Shown piece after piece: positions 32,760-41,420 of a stretch of 42,238 bases of DNA. Every line of letters begins with the position of its first letter. The first letter of the stretch is position 1. The notes beneath the pieces are model-generated. The model was not told the origin of the DNA. It did not search any database and saw only the letters and a program-made list of their open reading frames with translations. The position numbers and the translations under genes are program-made. The stretch is from Lentimicrobiaceae bacterium (GTDB lineage Bacteria; Bacteroidota; Bacteroidia; Bacteroidales; JAGONC01): NCBI GenBank assembly GCA_017993235.1, contig JAGONC010000029.1:1-42238 (forward strand). Reading direction: 5' to 3'.

Positions 32760-33884
32760 TTAAAAGATATACTTAGAGTAAAGGATTTCCATAAATCTTA
32801 AAAACAGACTGTCGGGGAAGTATTCCGCCGGCTGACAAAGGTTGTAATAGATAATTACTGTACACTGCTTTTCGGGACTATGGTACATGGATGACACATA
32901 CCCCCAAATAACTCCGTTATGACCATAAAAAGATCCCATCTTCGTCAGGCATAATCCGTAGGACTGAACGGGACCAAACTGGTTGAAATCTTTGTTAAGC
33001 CTCCTGTCCTGGAGTGAATCAGGGAGTAACCCGCCTTCCACCATGCGTTCAACAAATAGCTGTAACTCTCGTGGTGTGGTATAAACTGCACCTGCAGCTC
33101 CTGAATTGGAGACATCGTAGGATTCAGTAACATCACCGGTAATACCAAGTTCACCAAAATCATATCCCCTTCCGTGGTTGCCGGGTAAAGTGGCTCCGCT
33201 GGTCAGAAATCCAGTATTTTTCAGATTCAGGGGTGTGACAATGCGGTTATTAATCTCCGTTTCCAGCTTATTGCCGGTAACCTTTTCAATAATCATTCCC
33301 AAGAGGATGGTGTTGGTGTTGGTATATTTGTATTGAGTACCTGGCCCAAAAAGTAAAGGATGAGAGAAAGATAAATCTACAATTTCTTCTGGAGTCCAAA
33401 CCCGCAATGGTTGGGTTTTGAATCCGGTAACCCATCGCTCATCATCAAAATAGTCAAACAAGCCACTGGTCATGTTGGCGAGCATAGTCAGTGTAATGTC
33501 GCTGGCAGCGGCGTACTGGGGAAAATACTTCGTTACTTTATCGTTCAGAGAGATTCTCCCTTCACCTACTAGCTGGAGAAGCACAGTCCCTGTAAATGTC
33601 TTGGTGTTGCTTGCAATCCTAAAGGTATGATTGACATCCATAGGCGCATTGGTCACCTTGTCGCTTACGCCTGCTGCATACAACCAATCAATCCCTCTTT
33701 TTTTATCTACCACCAATGCCACTATGCCAGGAACCGAGGTGTTTTTAATTATTGAATCAGTCACAGCTTTCATCTGGTCAATAAGTAGCTGGTTGGGGTC
33801 GGCGGTGTGCTCTTTTTGGCATGAGATTATAGAGAATAATGTGAACAGAATTGTGGAGAGCAGGATTAAATGTTTATTTTTCAT
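32760..33884 (-). CDS. Serine hydrolase lipoprotein, class C beta-lactamase / DD-peptidase fold
   Basis: The 374-residue protein has a lipobox (FSIISC, Cys 22). Active-site motifs are SNTK at residues 92-95 (SxxK nucleophile motif), YTN at 187-189 (YxN), and a late GHNG (HxG-type third motif). PMDVNHTFRIASNTK and PGTQYKYTNTNTILLGMIIE are typical of the penicillin-binding-protein-like esterase/DD-peptidase group. The substrate cannot be told from sequence; resistance is not implied. It is monocistronic and lies between the cassette-like array and argS. No standard -7 element was found upstream. Confidence 0.88.
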   Translation of the reverse strand: MKNKHLILLSTILFTLFSIISCQKEHTADPNQLLIDQMKAVTDSIIKNTSVPGIVALVVDKKRGIDWLYAAGVSDKVTNAPMDVNHTFRIASNTKTFTGTVLLQLVGEGRISLNDKVTKYFPQYAAASDITLTMLANMTSGLFDYFDDERWVTGFKTQPLRVWTPEEIVDLSFSHPLLFGPGTQYKYTNTNTILLGMIIEKVTGNKLETEINNRIVTPLNLKNTGFLTSGATLPGNHGRGYDFGELGITGDVTESYDVSNSGAAGAVYTTPRELQLFVERMVEGGLLPDSLQDRRLNKDFNQFGPVQSYGLCLTKMGSFYGHNGVIWGYVSSMYHSPEKQCTVIIYYNLCQPAEYFPDSLFLRFMEILYSKYIF

Positions 33885-34000
33885 ATTCCTTATAATTTAA
33901 TTTTTATGGGTTAAATGGTCAAGGTGGATGAGTACACCCACATCACTGCCCATAATATGGCTAAAATGATAAATTAATGGGCCCAAAAGTCAACTTTTTT

Positions 34001-35788
34001 TTACATCTTTTCGGGGACTTCAATTCCAAGTAATCCCATGGCTGTCTTTATGACATTTCCCACAAAGCGGGACAATTCAATGCGGAAATGAACCTGCGCC
34101 GGTTTTCCGGCTTTCAGGATGGAATGATCGTGGTAGAACTGGTTATATTCCCTGGCCAGATCATAAACATAAGAAGCAATTACGGATGGGCTGTAATTTG
34201 CGCCGGCCTCCTTCACCGCTGAAGGAAAGTCGGCGATGAGTTTGACCAGGTCAATTTCCTTGGGAATAAGTTCAACGTCGGCATTCAGATTAACATCATC
34301 GGGTATTTCCAGCCCGGATGCTTTGCGCAAAACCGACTGTATTCGGGCATAGGTGTATTGAATGAAGGGACCTGTATTGCCATTGAAGTCGATGGATTCC
34401 TCCGGATTGAACACCATGGTTTTCATTGGATCCACTTTCAGTATGAAATACTTCAGGGCCGCAAGCCCTACCTGGCGGTACAACCTGGAAGCTTCCTCCT
34501 GATCAAAATCATCCATCTTACCCAGTTCGCGTGTCATTCTTTCAGCCGTGACCGACATTTCCTGCATAAGATCATCTGCATCCACGATCTTACCTTCCCT
34601 TGATTTCATCTTACCTTCAGGCAGTTCCACCATGCCGTAGGAAAGATGATAAATATGGTCAGCCCAATCCCTTCCAAGTTTTTTGAGGATGATCTTCAGG
34701 ACGTCAAAATGATAGATCTGCTCATTTCCAACGACATAGATCAGTTTTTGCGGATGAAATTCATCATAGCGGAGTTGTGCAGTCCCCAGATCCTGGGTCA
34801 TATATACCGAAGTGCCATCAGCACGGATCAGTAATTTCCAGTCGAGACCGTTTTCGGTCAGATCAGCCCAGACCGATCCGTCTTCTTTTCTTTGCAGGGC
34901 GCCTTTTTTCAATCCTTCTTCCACCAGTTGTTTTCCGAGCAGGTAGGTGTCTGATTCATAGTATATCTTATCAAAGTCCACCCCCATTTGCCGGTAGGTT
35001 TCATCAAATCCGTCGTAGGCCCAATGGTTCATCCGGTGCCAGAGGGCAATTGTTTCCGGATCCTTTTCTTCCCATTTTTTCAGCATGCGCTGGGCTTCGT
35101 CGATCAACGGAGCCTGCCGGAGTGCCTCTTCTTCCGTCAATCCTTTTTCTACGAGGTGTTTCACCTCTTCCCTGTACCTTGTCTCAAACAGGACATAGTA
35201 CTTACCGATCAGATGGTCGCCTTTGGTATGTGTCGATTCGGGTGTCTCTCCCCCACTCCATTTCTTCCAGGCCAGCATGGATTTGCAGATATGGATTCCC
35301 CGGTCGTTGACAAGATTGACTTTGATGACTTTATTACCACAAGCGGAAATGATCTGAGCCAGTGAGTAGCCAATCAGGTTATTGCGAATATGGCCCAGAT
35401 GAAGAGGTTTATTGGTATTGGGTGATGAATATTCGATCACTACCGGATCTCCTGAAACCGCTTCCTGAATCCCGAACAATGGATTCTGATAGTTATGAAG
35501 AAAAAAGTTCATCCACCAGGAAGGCTTCAGGATGATATTCAGATAACCGGAAATGACCTTGCAGGATTGGATCATTTCGGAATTCAGCAGTAAATGGTTG
35601 CCCAGTTCTTCGCCGATGACCTGCGGGGATTTGCGCAGCAGTCTGGTCAGTGGAAATAACACGATGGTCAGGTCCCCTTCAAATTCTTTCCGGGTCTTCT
35701 GTACCAGGTTCATCTCCGGTCCGGCTTCGATTCCGAAGAGGGATTTAATGGCTCGTGCTGCTTGTTCTGCGAGTATTTTATCAGGCAT
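34001..35788 (-). CDS. argS: Arginyl-tRNA synthetase
   Basis: This class I aminoacyl-tRNA synthetase charges tRNA-Arg. The 595-residue protein has the N-terminal Arg-specific domain, then the HIGH motif as HLGH (residues 130-133) in EYSSPNTNKPLHLGHIRNN. The KMSK-equivalent region is EGKMKSREGKIVDADDLM. The C-terminal DALR anticodon-binding domain begins near YTYARIQSVLRKA. Length and motifs are normal. The start at ATG 35788 is divergent from the GTPase-pyrBI operon, with a TAATTTTG element at 35817-35824 giving a leader of about 25 nt. Confidence 0.97.
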   Translation of the reverse strand: MPDKILAEQAARAIKSLFGIEAGPEMNLVQKTRKEFEGDLTIVLFPLTRLLRKSPQVIGEELGNHLLLNSEMIQSCKVISGYLNIILKPSWWMNFFLHNYQNPLFGIQEAVSGDPVVIEYSSPNTNKPLHLGHIRNNLIGYSLAQIISACGNKVIKVNLVNDRGIHICKSMLAWKKWSGGETPESTHTKGDHLIGKYYVLFETRYREEVKHLVEKGLTEEEALRQAPLIDEAQRMLKKWEEKDPETIALWHRMNHWAYDGFDETYRQMGVDFDKIYYESDTYLLGKQLVEEGLKKGALQRKEDGSVWADLTENGLDWKLLIRADGTSVYMTQDLGTAQLRYDEFHPQKLIYVVGNEQIYHFDVLKIILKKLGRDWADHIYHLSYGMVELPEGKMKSREGKIVDADDLMQEMSVTAERMTRELGKMDDFDQEEASRLYRQVGLAALKYFILKVDPMKTMVFNPEESIDFNGNTGPFIQYTYARIQSVLRKASGLEIPDDVNLNADVELIPKEIDLVKLIADFPSAVKEAGANYSPSVIASYVYDLAREYNQFYHDHSILKAGKPAQVHFRIELSRFVGNVIKTAMGLLGIEVPEKM

Positions 35789-35816
35789 GGATTGATAACT
35801 CGATCGTCATGGTTGA

Positions 35817-35824
35817 CAAAATTA
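35817..35824 (-). promoter_or_regulatory. -7 promoter element for argS
   Basis: TAATTTTG on the minus strand fits TAnnTTTG. It lies about 35 bp from the divergent plus-strand element at 35859. Confidence 0.4.
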
Positions 35825-35836
35825 GCGCTTTTTTTA

Positions 35837-35866
35837 TTGTCGGACTCGACGAAAAATTTACCTTTG
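35837..35866 (+). promoter_or_regulatory. Full promoter for the GTPase-pyrB-pyrI operon
   Basis: TTG (35837-35839), 19-bp spacer, TACCTTTG (35859-35866). This matches the Bacteroidetes consensus TTG-N17-23-TAnnTTTG and is one of the two best promoters in the window. The predicted leader is about 40 nt. Confidence 0.65.
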
Positions 35867-35910
35867 CAAAAAGTGATTTTTATGTTAACGAAATAACAAA
35901 CATTTTCTTT

Positions 35911-37248
35911 ATGCGAAAAAAGGTCATCATTATTGGAGCTGCAGGAAGGGATTTCCATAATTTCAACACGTATTACAGGGACCATGATTTCTATGATGTG
36001 GTTGCATTCACTGCAGCGCAGATCCCTGATATTGAAGGCAGGAAATATCCCGCTGAGTTAGCCGGCAAATTATATCCCGACGGCATTCCCATTTTTGCTG
36101 AGAGCGATTTACCCAGACTGATCAGGGAATTCAATGTAGATGTCTGTGTTTTTTCGTATAGCGATGTTTCCTATGCGAATGTGATGAAGATCAGTGCCAT
36201 TGTACATTCAGCCGGCGCTAATTTCGTTTTGCTGGGGCCAAAGGATACGATGGTAAAAAGCGTGAAACCCCTTATCTCCGTTTGTGCCACGCGGACCGGT
36301 TGTGGCAAAAGCCAGACATCCCGCCGTGTGATTGAACTACTGATGGCCAGAGGACTGAAAGTGGTTGCCATCCGTCACCCCATGCCCTACGGCGATCTTG
36401 TCAGACAGAAGGTTCAGCGCTTTGCGACCATTGAAGACCTTGCCTACCACCATTGCACGATTGAAGAAATGGAAGAATATGAACCCCATGTGGTCAGGGG
36501 TAACGTCATCTATGCCGGTGTGGATTATGAAGCCATTCTCAGGGCTGCAGAGAATGATCCCAATGGCTGTGATGTTGTGGTATGGGATGGTGGTAACAAT
36601 GATTTTTCATTCTATAAACCTGATCTTTCCATCACCGTGACGGATCCGCATCGTCCAGGCACTGAAGTGAGCTATTTTCCCGGCGAAGTGAATCTTCGGA
36701 TGGCAGATGTCATTGTCATCAATAAGATCGACAGTGCAGGTCCGGAAGGGATCCAGACCGTCAGGGAAAACATTGCCAGGGTGAACCCGAAGGCGGTGGT
36801 GATTGATGCTGCTTCTCCTATCCGCGTGGATGATCCATCAGTTATACGCAACAAGAGGGTTCTGGTCATCGAGGATGGGCCGACGCTCACGCATGGTGAA
36901 ATGAAGATTGGTGCAGGGATCGTCGCTGCCCGCAAGTATGGTGCAGCCGCATGTGTCGATCCAAGACCGTATACTGTCGGGAAGCTCAGTGAGACATTCC
37001 GCATATATCCCAATATCGGACCGCTCTTGCCCGCAATGGGTTATGGTGAACAACAGGTCAGGGATCTTGAAACGACCATTGCCAGGGCTGATTGTGATGG
37101 AGTGATCATTGCAACCCCCATTGATCTGCGGCGGATCGTAAAGATAACCAAACCCAGTACCCGGGTCAGTTATGACCTGCAGGAAATTGGTACACCTGAT
37201 CTTACCCAGGTCATGGATGACTTTGTTAAGATGCATCATCTTGAATAA
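35911..37248 (+). CDS. Cyclic 2,3-diphosphoglycerate synthetase-like P-loop GTPase
   Basis: From ATG 35911 the protein has 445 residues. The frame runs back to 35755 but passes through the promoter, so the later start is right. It begins MRKKVIIIGAAGRDFHNFNT, a Rossmann-like N-terminal domain. The P-loop is ATRTGCGKSQ at about residues 126-135, followed by DVVVWDGGNNDFSFYKPD and VIVINKIDSA (NKxD guanine-specificity motif). This is the family named after the archaeal cyclic 2,3-diphosphoglycerate synthetase. The role of bacterial members is not established; many lie beside carbamoyl-phosphate genes. Here it is 14 bp upstream of pyrB. Confidence 0.85.
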   Translation: MRKKVIIIGAAGRDFHNFNTYYRDHDFYDVVAFTAAQIPDIEGRKYPAELAGKLYPDGIPIFAESDLPRLIREFNVDVCVFSYSDVSYANVMKISAIVHSAGANFVLLGPKDTMVKSVKPLISVCATRTGCGKSQTSRRVIELLMARGLKVVAIRHPMPYGDLVRQKVQRFATIEDLAYHHCTIEEMEEYEPHVVRGNVIYAGVDYEAILRAAENDPNGCDVVVWDGGNNDFSFYKPDLSITVTDPHRPGTEVSYFPGEVNLRMADVIVINKIDSAGPEGIQTVRENIARVNPKAVVIDAASPIRVDDPSVIRNKRVLVIEDGPTLTHGEMKIGAGIVAARKYGAAACVDPRPYTVGKLSETFRIYPNIGPLLPAMGYGEQQVRDLETTIARADCDGVIIATPIDLRRIVKITKPSTRVSYDLQEIGTPDLTQVMDDFVKMHHLE

Positions 37249-37262
37249 AGAATAAATCCTTT

Positions 37263-38180
37263 ATGAATCCCCTCAAGAACAGAAGCCTAGTATCCATAAA
37301 CGATTTTAATAAGGAAGAGCAGATTTTTATTTTAGACCTGGCGGGGGATTTTGAAAAAAATCCCAATCAGGACCTGTTACGCGGGTATGTTGTAGCCACA
37401 TTGTTTTTTGAACCATCCACACGCACTCGACTTAGTTTCGACAGTGCTGCTTCCCGTTTAGGCGCCAGGGTGATCGGTTTTTCTGAATCTTCCACGTCCA
37501 GCGTTTCCAAGGGTGAAAGCCTGAAAGACACGATCCTGACGGTGAGCAACTATTCGGACATCATCGTTATGCGTCATCCCCGTGAAGGAAGCGCGCGGTA
37601 TGCCAGTGAAGTTTCACCTGTACCAATCATCAATGCGGGCGACGGAGCCAACCAGCATCCCACACAGTGCCTGCTGGACCTATATTCCATACGCAAAACC
37701 CAGGGCAGACTGGAAGGTCTTGACATTGCGTTTGTCGGTGATCTAAAGTATGGCAGAACAGTACATTCGCTTGTTATTGCCCTCTGCAACCATAAGGCAA
37801 CCTTCCACCTGGTCTCCCCTCCTACCCTGAAGCTCCCCGATTCGATCAAGCGGCATATCCTGGCTAGCAACCTGACTTTTGCGGAATACGAGGAACTTGA
37901 TCAAATCATTCCCCATTCAGATATTATCTATATGACAAGGATTCAACAGGAAAGATTTGCAGATCCTATTGAATATGAGAAGGTTAAGAATGCTTATGTT
38001 TTGAAGGGTGAGATGCTGAATGGAACCAGGCCCAATCTAAAGATCATGCATCCATTGCCACGTGTCAATGAGATCAGTCAGGATGTGGACCAGAGTGACA
38101 AAGCCTATTATTTCCAGCAGGCCCTCAATGGTGTTTACGTCCGTCAAGCCATATTAACTTCAATTCTGGGAGCAATCTAA
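37263..38180 (+). CDS. pyrB: Aspartate carbamoyltransferase catalytic subunit
   Basis: This enzyme condenses carbamoyl phosphate and aspartate, the committed step of pyrimidine synthesis. In 305 residues it has the carbamoyl-phosphate loop FEPSTRTRLSF (Ser52-Arg56), the active-site Lys83 in SVSKGESLKD, GANQHPTQCLLDLYSI, GDLKYGRTVHSL and the aspartate-binding HPLPRVNEI. These features identify aspartate rather than ornithine carbamoyltransferase. The stop overlaps the pyrI start (TAATG), so the subunits are translationally coupled. The upstream gene is the P-loop GTPase, 14 bp away. Confidence 0.97.
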   Translation: MNPLKNRSLVSINDFNKEEQIFILDLAGDFEKNPNQDLLRGYVVATLFFEPSTRTRLSFDSAASRLGARVIGFSESSTSSVSKGESLKDTILTVSNYSDIIVMRHPREGSARYASEVSPVPIINAGDGANQHPTQCLLDLYSIRKTQGRLEGLDIAFVGDLKYGRTVHSLVIALCNHKATFHLVSPPTLKLPDSIKRHILASNLTFAEYEELDQIIPHSDIIYMTRIQQERFADPIEYEKVKNAYVLKGEMLNGTRPNLKIMHPLPRVNEISQDVDQSDKAYYFQQALNGVYVRQAILTSILGAI

Positions 38181-38644
38181 TGGAAACCCAAGGTCAGCGA
38201 AAAGAACTTCAGGTATCTGCCATTGAGAACGGAACCGTCATTGACCATATACCGGCATTGAGCCTTTTTCAGGTTCTGCATATCTTACAACTGGAAGGTT
38301 ATACCAATCAGATCCTGTTTGGCACGAATCTCGACAGCCATAAATACGGAAAAAAAGGCATCATCAAGGTCAGCGATAAATTCTTTAAACCCGAAGAGAT
38401 CAATAAGATCGCCTTATTTGCTCCTACGGCAACATTGATTGAGATCCGGGATTATCTGGTGGTCAAAAAGGCTAAAGTTGCCATTCCCGATGAACTGGTC
38501 AATATGGTAAAATGTTTCAATCCACACTGCATTACCAACCATGAACAGATGACCACCCGGTTCAGGGTTGTGGATAAGACGGAGCTGAAAGTTCAGTGTC
38601 ATTACTGTGAAAAGATCATGGAGAAGGACAACATGGTGTTTTAA
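38180..38644 (+). CDS. pyrI: Aspartate carbamoyltransferase regulatory subunit
   Basis: PyrI binds nucleotide effectors and assembles with PyrB trimers into the allosteric holoenzyme. The 154-residue protein has an N-terminal allosteric domain (ENGTVIDHIPALSLFQVL) and a zinc domain with Cys112, Cys117, Cys140 and Cys143 (KCFNPHCITNHE and QCHYCEK). All four zinc ligands are intact, so regulation of PyrB by nucleotides is expected. Its ATG overlaps the pyrB stop by one base. Confidence 0.97.
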   Translation: METQGQRKELQVSAIENGTVIDHIPALSLFQVLHILQLEGYTNQILFGTNLDSHKYGKKGIIKVSDKFFKPEEINKIALFAPTATLIEIRDYLVVKKAKVAIPDELVNMVKCFNPHCITNHEQMTTRFRVVDKTELKVQCHYCEKIMEKDNMVF

Positions 38645-38663
38645 TAGAATGACCTGGAGAGTT

Positions 38664-38681
38664 TGTCTGACGTGTCGGACA
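38664..38681. terminator. Weak hairpin between convergent pyrI and the M23 peptidase gene
   Basis: TGTCTGA-CGTG-TCGGACA, 7 bp with one G-U pair. T-runs are poor on both sides, so the terminator role is uncertain. Confidence 0.35.
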
Positions 38682-38686
38682 GAAAA

Positions 38687-39724
38687 TTAATTCACCTTTA
38701 TTTTCTGACCCGGTTTCAAAACAGAACGCGTATTGAGCTGGTTCAGCTCGCACAATTTCCCGACCGTCGTATGGTAATTTTTAGCAATTTTATAGAGTGA
38801 ATCGCCCTTTCTGACGACATACACTTCACTTTGCACCTGCGCCGGATCTGAGGTCGTTTGTTCACCCTGGAGGCTGTCCTGATCTTCATCAGACCGATTT
38901 ACCGGTTGTGTTTCCTCTTCTATTGCCAGGTAAGGATTCCGCTGGGAAAGCGGCTGGAAATTTCGTGCATCTTTTGCTGGCCTTGAGGCTTTAAAATCCG
39001 CTGGTGTTAGCACCGCAGTATCTGAGAAGAGCGATTCGTTTTCATAATCAATGATGGAGAGAGGATCGAAGGGATTATCGAACCATCGGGTCTCGAAATG
39101 AAGGTGTGCTCCATGGTAGGATGAGCCTGTAGATCCCCCTGCGCCGATGATCTGGCCAGCTTTGATCATCTGGTCAGGTTCGACATAGATGGCTGAGAGG
39201 TGGGCGTAGTAAGTTTCAATTCCGTTGAAATGACGGATGATGACCAGATTGCCGTATCCATTGTTATGGTAGCGTGCATAGCGCACTTTTCCGTCAAAGG
39301 CGGCCATGATGGGTTCTCCTTTATTCAGGTCGATATCGAGGCCATCGTGTGTTCGTCCACCGCGCCAGCCAAAACCCGAAAGAATTCGGCCGTAGTACGG
39401 CAGCGCAAAATCCCGGTGATCGTCGGTGAGGGCAAGGACAATGGCTTCGGGTATAGCGTGTCCCAGGCCATTTTGCGAGTAGGCGAAGATGGATGAATTT
39501 ATCCAGTTTCGGATGAAGATTTCCATGGTATCTGCAGCGTGGGCATCTGCCAGGATGGGATCTTCATCCGTAAGTTCCTGCCATACATTTTGCTGGTAGA
39601 TAACGATCTGTTTCCCATGCAGTTCGATGGTATCCAGCGGGATCAGTCTTTCCTGGGCAGAGAGCGTCTGCAGGGAAAGAAGGATGAATACTCCGACAAG
39701 GATCATTAATAGTTGGTCATTCAC
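38687..39724 (-). CDS. Secreted M23-family peptidase with C-terminal LysM domain
   Basis: This is a predicted peptidoglycan endopeptidase of 345 residues. The signal peptide spans residues 1-24 (ILVGVFILLSLQTLSAQ). The M23 LytM domain shows zinc ligands His126 and Asp130 in GGRTHDGLDID, and YYAHL and GAHLHFE with the remaining His residues, so it appears active. A flexible, acidic, Gln/Ser-rich linker leads to a LysM domain (about 300-345: YVVRKGDSLYKIAKNYHTTV) for glycan binding. The frame starts at GTG 39724; ATG 39706 is an alternative with a shorter signal. It likely acts in cell-wall growth or separation. Confidence 0.92.
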   Translation of the reverse strand: MNDQLLMILVGVFILLSLQTLSAQERLIPLDTIELHGKQIVIYQQNVWQELTDEDPILADAHAADTMEIFIRNWINSSIFAYSQNGLGHAIPEAIVLALTDDHRDFALPYYGRILSGFGWRGGRTHDGLDIDLNKGEPIMAAFDGKVRYARYHNNGYGNLVIIRHFNGIETYYAHLSAIYVEPDQMIKAGQIIGAGGSTGSSYHGAHLHFETRWFDNPFDPLSIIDYENESLFSDTAVLTPADFKASRPAKDARNFQPLSQRNPYLAIEEETQPVNRSDEDQDSLQGEQTTSDPAQVQSEVYVVRKGDSLYKIAKNYHTTVGKLCELNQLNTRSVLKPGQKIKVN

Positions 39725-39750
39725 TACCTCAGTGCTTAAGGTACAATATA

Positions 39751-39778
39751 CAAAGGTAGCAAGTTAGTGTACAAGCAA
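39751..39778 (-). promoter_or_regulatory. Full promoter for the M23 peptidase gene
   Basis: On the minus strand TTG (39778-39776), 17-bp spacer, TACCTTTG (39758-39751). This matches the TTG-N17-23-TAnnTTTG consensus, with a predicted leader of about 20 nt. Confidence 0.6.
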
Positions 39779-39876
39779 CAGGGAGATCACCAACTAATAA
39801 CATTTTTTAACAAAATAACGGATGGGTAGAAACATCATTTTAGGTAGTAGGAGAATGACATGTCATTTAAGTTCAC

Positions 39877-39884
39877 TACTTTTG
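39877..39884 (+). promoter_or_regulatory. -7 promoter element directly before tRNA-Ser
   Basis: TACTTTTG fits TAnnTTTG and ends only 4 bp before the mature 5' end of the tRNA, so transcription should start at or within a few bases of tRNA position 1. No -33 TTG was found. Confidence 0.5.
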
Positions 39885-39888
39885 CAGC

Positions 39889-39980
39889 GGAGAAATGCCG
39901 GAGTGGCCGAACGGGACTGACTCGAAATCAGTTGTCCTGCTCAGGTGGGACCGGGGGTTCGAATCCCTCTTTCTCCGCCA
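39889..39980 (+). tRNA. tRNA-Ser, anticodon CGA, CCA encoded
   Basis: The acceptor GGAGAAA pairs with TTTCTCC. The anticodon stem ACTGA/TCAGT holds the loop CTCGAAA with anticodon CGA (reads UCG). There is a long class II variable arm (TGTCCTGCTCAGGTGGGACC), a T arm with GGTTCGAATCC, discriminator G and encoded CCA. The next 270 bp downstream hold no gene but contain copy B of the dispersed palindromic element. Confidence 0.95.
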
Positions 39981-40045
39981 CGCGTCGCACTTTCCTTAAT
40001 ATTAATCTTTTGCCGGTCGCTGCGGGGGAATGAATGACCATCTCA

Positions 40046-40187
40046 GAACATACGAAGTGGAAGGCGAAGTTAAAGTAGAAGGCGATTTTTGAACTAAAGG
40101 AAGAATTCCAGGATCTGCGATCTAATCGCAACTCTCCTTCGCCTTTTCGTTCTACTTCCACTTCGTATGTTCGTATGTTGGATATTC
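40046..40187 (+). repeat. Dispersed palindromic element, copy B
   Basis: The left arm GAACATACGAAGTGGAAG (40046-40063) is perfectly complementary to CTTCCACTTCGTATGTTC (40155-40172). The right part, 40136-40187, nearly matches 28630-28681. The element lies 65 bp after tRNA-Ser and has no coding capacity. Confidence 0.8.
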
Positions 40188-40248
40188 CCGGAACCTTCAG
40201 TCCGATTTTTCGACGGCGAAGTAACTTTGCGAAGAAATCCTATTTTTA

Positions 40249-41190
40249 TTAATTTTTAATAAATTTCCCGGATATAGTCACATTATTTTCAAAACGTAAA
40301 ATATAGAGATAAATTCCATCAACAAGCATTAGATTATTGAGTGGAAATTCATTTGTCGTTAAGATTTGAGAAAAAATCCTTTCTCCACTGATATTTATGA
40401 TACTTAATGTATATTCCTCATCATAAATACCTCTAATCCTTAGAACAGACTCGTTTGTAATGGGATTTGGATCTATTGTAGCTGAAATTTTATTGACAAA
40501 GCTATCATTAATTGAACCACATATATCGGAATGTAATATAATATCATCTATCATCCAACCCTCTTGATAAGTCTGTATTGAGTCACTAATAAAGTTGAAC
40601 CTTATCATCATAGAATCAGGATATTCTCTTTGTACCCCTATGCAATAAGCCCACACAAACTCCGAATATTTCCAGTCCTCGGATTTACCACTAAACCCAT
40701 TTATCCCATTATACAACGTATCTGTATCACTGTAAAAATTAAACCCCCAGTATTCAAATCCTGGTGTCCAGTCACAGTGAAACATTGTTGAATCGTAAAT
40801 GATATTAAGCCATGTTTCGCCGCCATCATACGAAACATCGATGTATCCTCCATCATAGAGTGACTCAGTGTCATATTTATGATAAAAACTCAAGGTCGAA
40901 GGTGAACCGGAAAACCATCGAGGGTCCGTAATGGATAGATAAAATGAAGACTTACTGTTAACGGAATATGCATTAATTGTGTCAGTTACAATTACATTTG
41001 GAATGGAATATGCACCATTAAAGAATTCTTTCTGTGGTATTCCAATTTGCCAGTCATTATTTGCACTGGTGTCAATTCTAATGAATTCTATATTAGATTC
41101 GAAATCTACTTCTTCATGATAACCGTAAACTTGGGCATTAAGTGCAAACATCAAAATACTCAGGGTAAAAATGAGGAAAAATCTTGTCAT
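40249..41190 (-). CDS. Secreted protein with T9SS C-terminal sorting domain (313 aa)
   Basis: The protein has a signal peptide (MTRFFLIFTLSILMFALNAQ). The middle is a beta-rich, immune-type/MAM-like region (STLSFYHKYDTESLYDGGYI, ISYDGGETWLNIIYD-like block, EGWMIDDIILHSD). Such blocks often occur in adhesins and peptidase-associated domains. The last 80 residues form a T9SS sorting domain (IDPNPITNESVLRI, LSIINISGERIF, VDGIYLYILRFENN). The gene is AT-rich, unlike the housekeeping genes, which suggests recent acquisition. The exact function is unknown. It runs in the same direction as the next T9SS-tagged gene upstream (41421). Confidence 0.82.
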   Translation of the reverse strand: MTRFFLIFTLSILMFALNAQVYGYHEEVDFESNIEFIRIDTSANNDWQIGIPQKEFFNGAYSIPNVIVTDTINAYSVNSKSSFYLSITDPRWFSGSPSTLSFYHKYDTESLYDGGYIDVSYDGGETWLNIIYDSTMFHCDWTPGFEYWGFNFYSDTDTLYNGINGFSGKSEDWKYSEFVWAYCIGVQREYPDSMMIRFNFISDSIQTYQEGWMIDDIILHSDICGSINDSFVNKISATIDPNPITNESVLRIRGIYDEEYTLSIINISGERIFSQILTTNEFPLNNLMLVDGIYLYILRFENNVTISGKFIKN

Positions 41191-41273
41191 AGTTCATATC
41201 TTTTTATCAATGATAATTATGGAAAACCTTACCTGATAAGGTTAATTCTCATTTGTCAGAAAGTTTGGTAATG

Positions 41274-41328
41274 AAACATACAGGTGGTAATAAATGCTGC
41301 TTGGCATTAATAGCACCGTTGTATGTTT
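41274..41328. repeat. attC-like palindrome between the two AT-rich T9SS genes
   Basis: The outer arms AAACATACA (41274-41282) and TGTATGTTT (41320-41328) and the inner GGTG/CACC and AATGC/GCATT pairs form an interrupted hairpin. The sequence CGTTGTATG resembles the core sites of the 29-32 kb array. The rest of 41191-41420 has no gene. Confidence 0.45.
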
Positions 41329-41420
41329 TCTGTCTATCATTTCATTTTGTTATGTCGTTTCGTCTATGTATTACCCGCCAAATAGCATTTATTGCGCGTT
41401 ACCCAACGTAATTTTATGTT

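Noticed and set aside
35755..35910. Upstream extension of the GTPase frame
   Set aside because: It overlaps argS and the TTG-N19-TACCTTTG promoter; the family N terminus starts at 35911.
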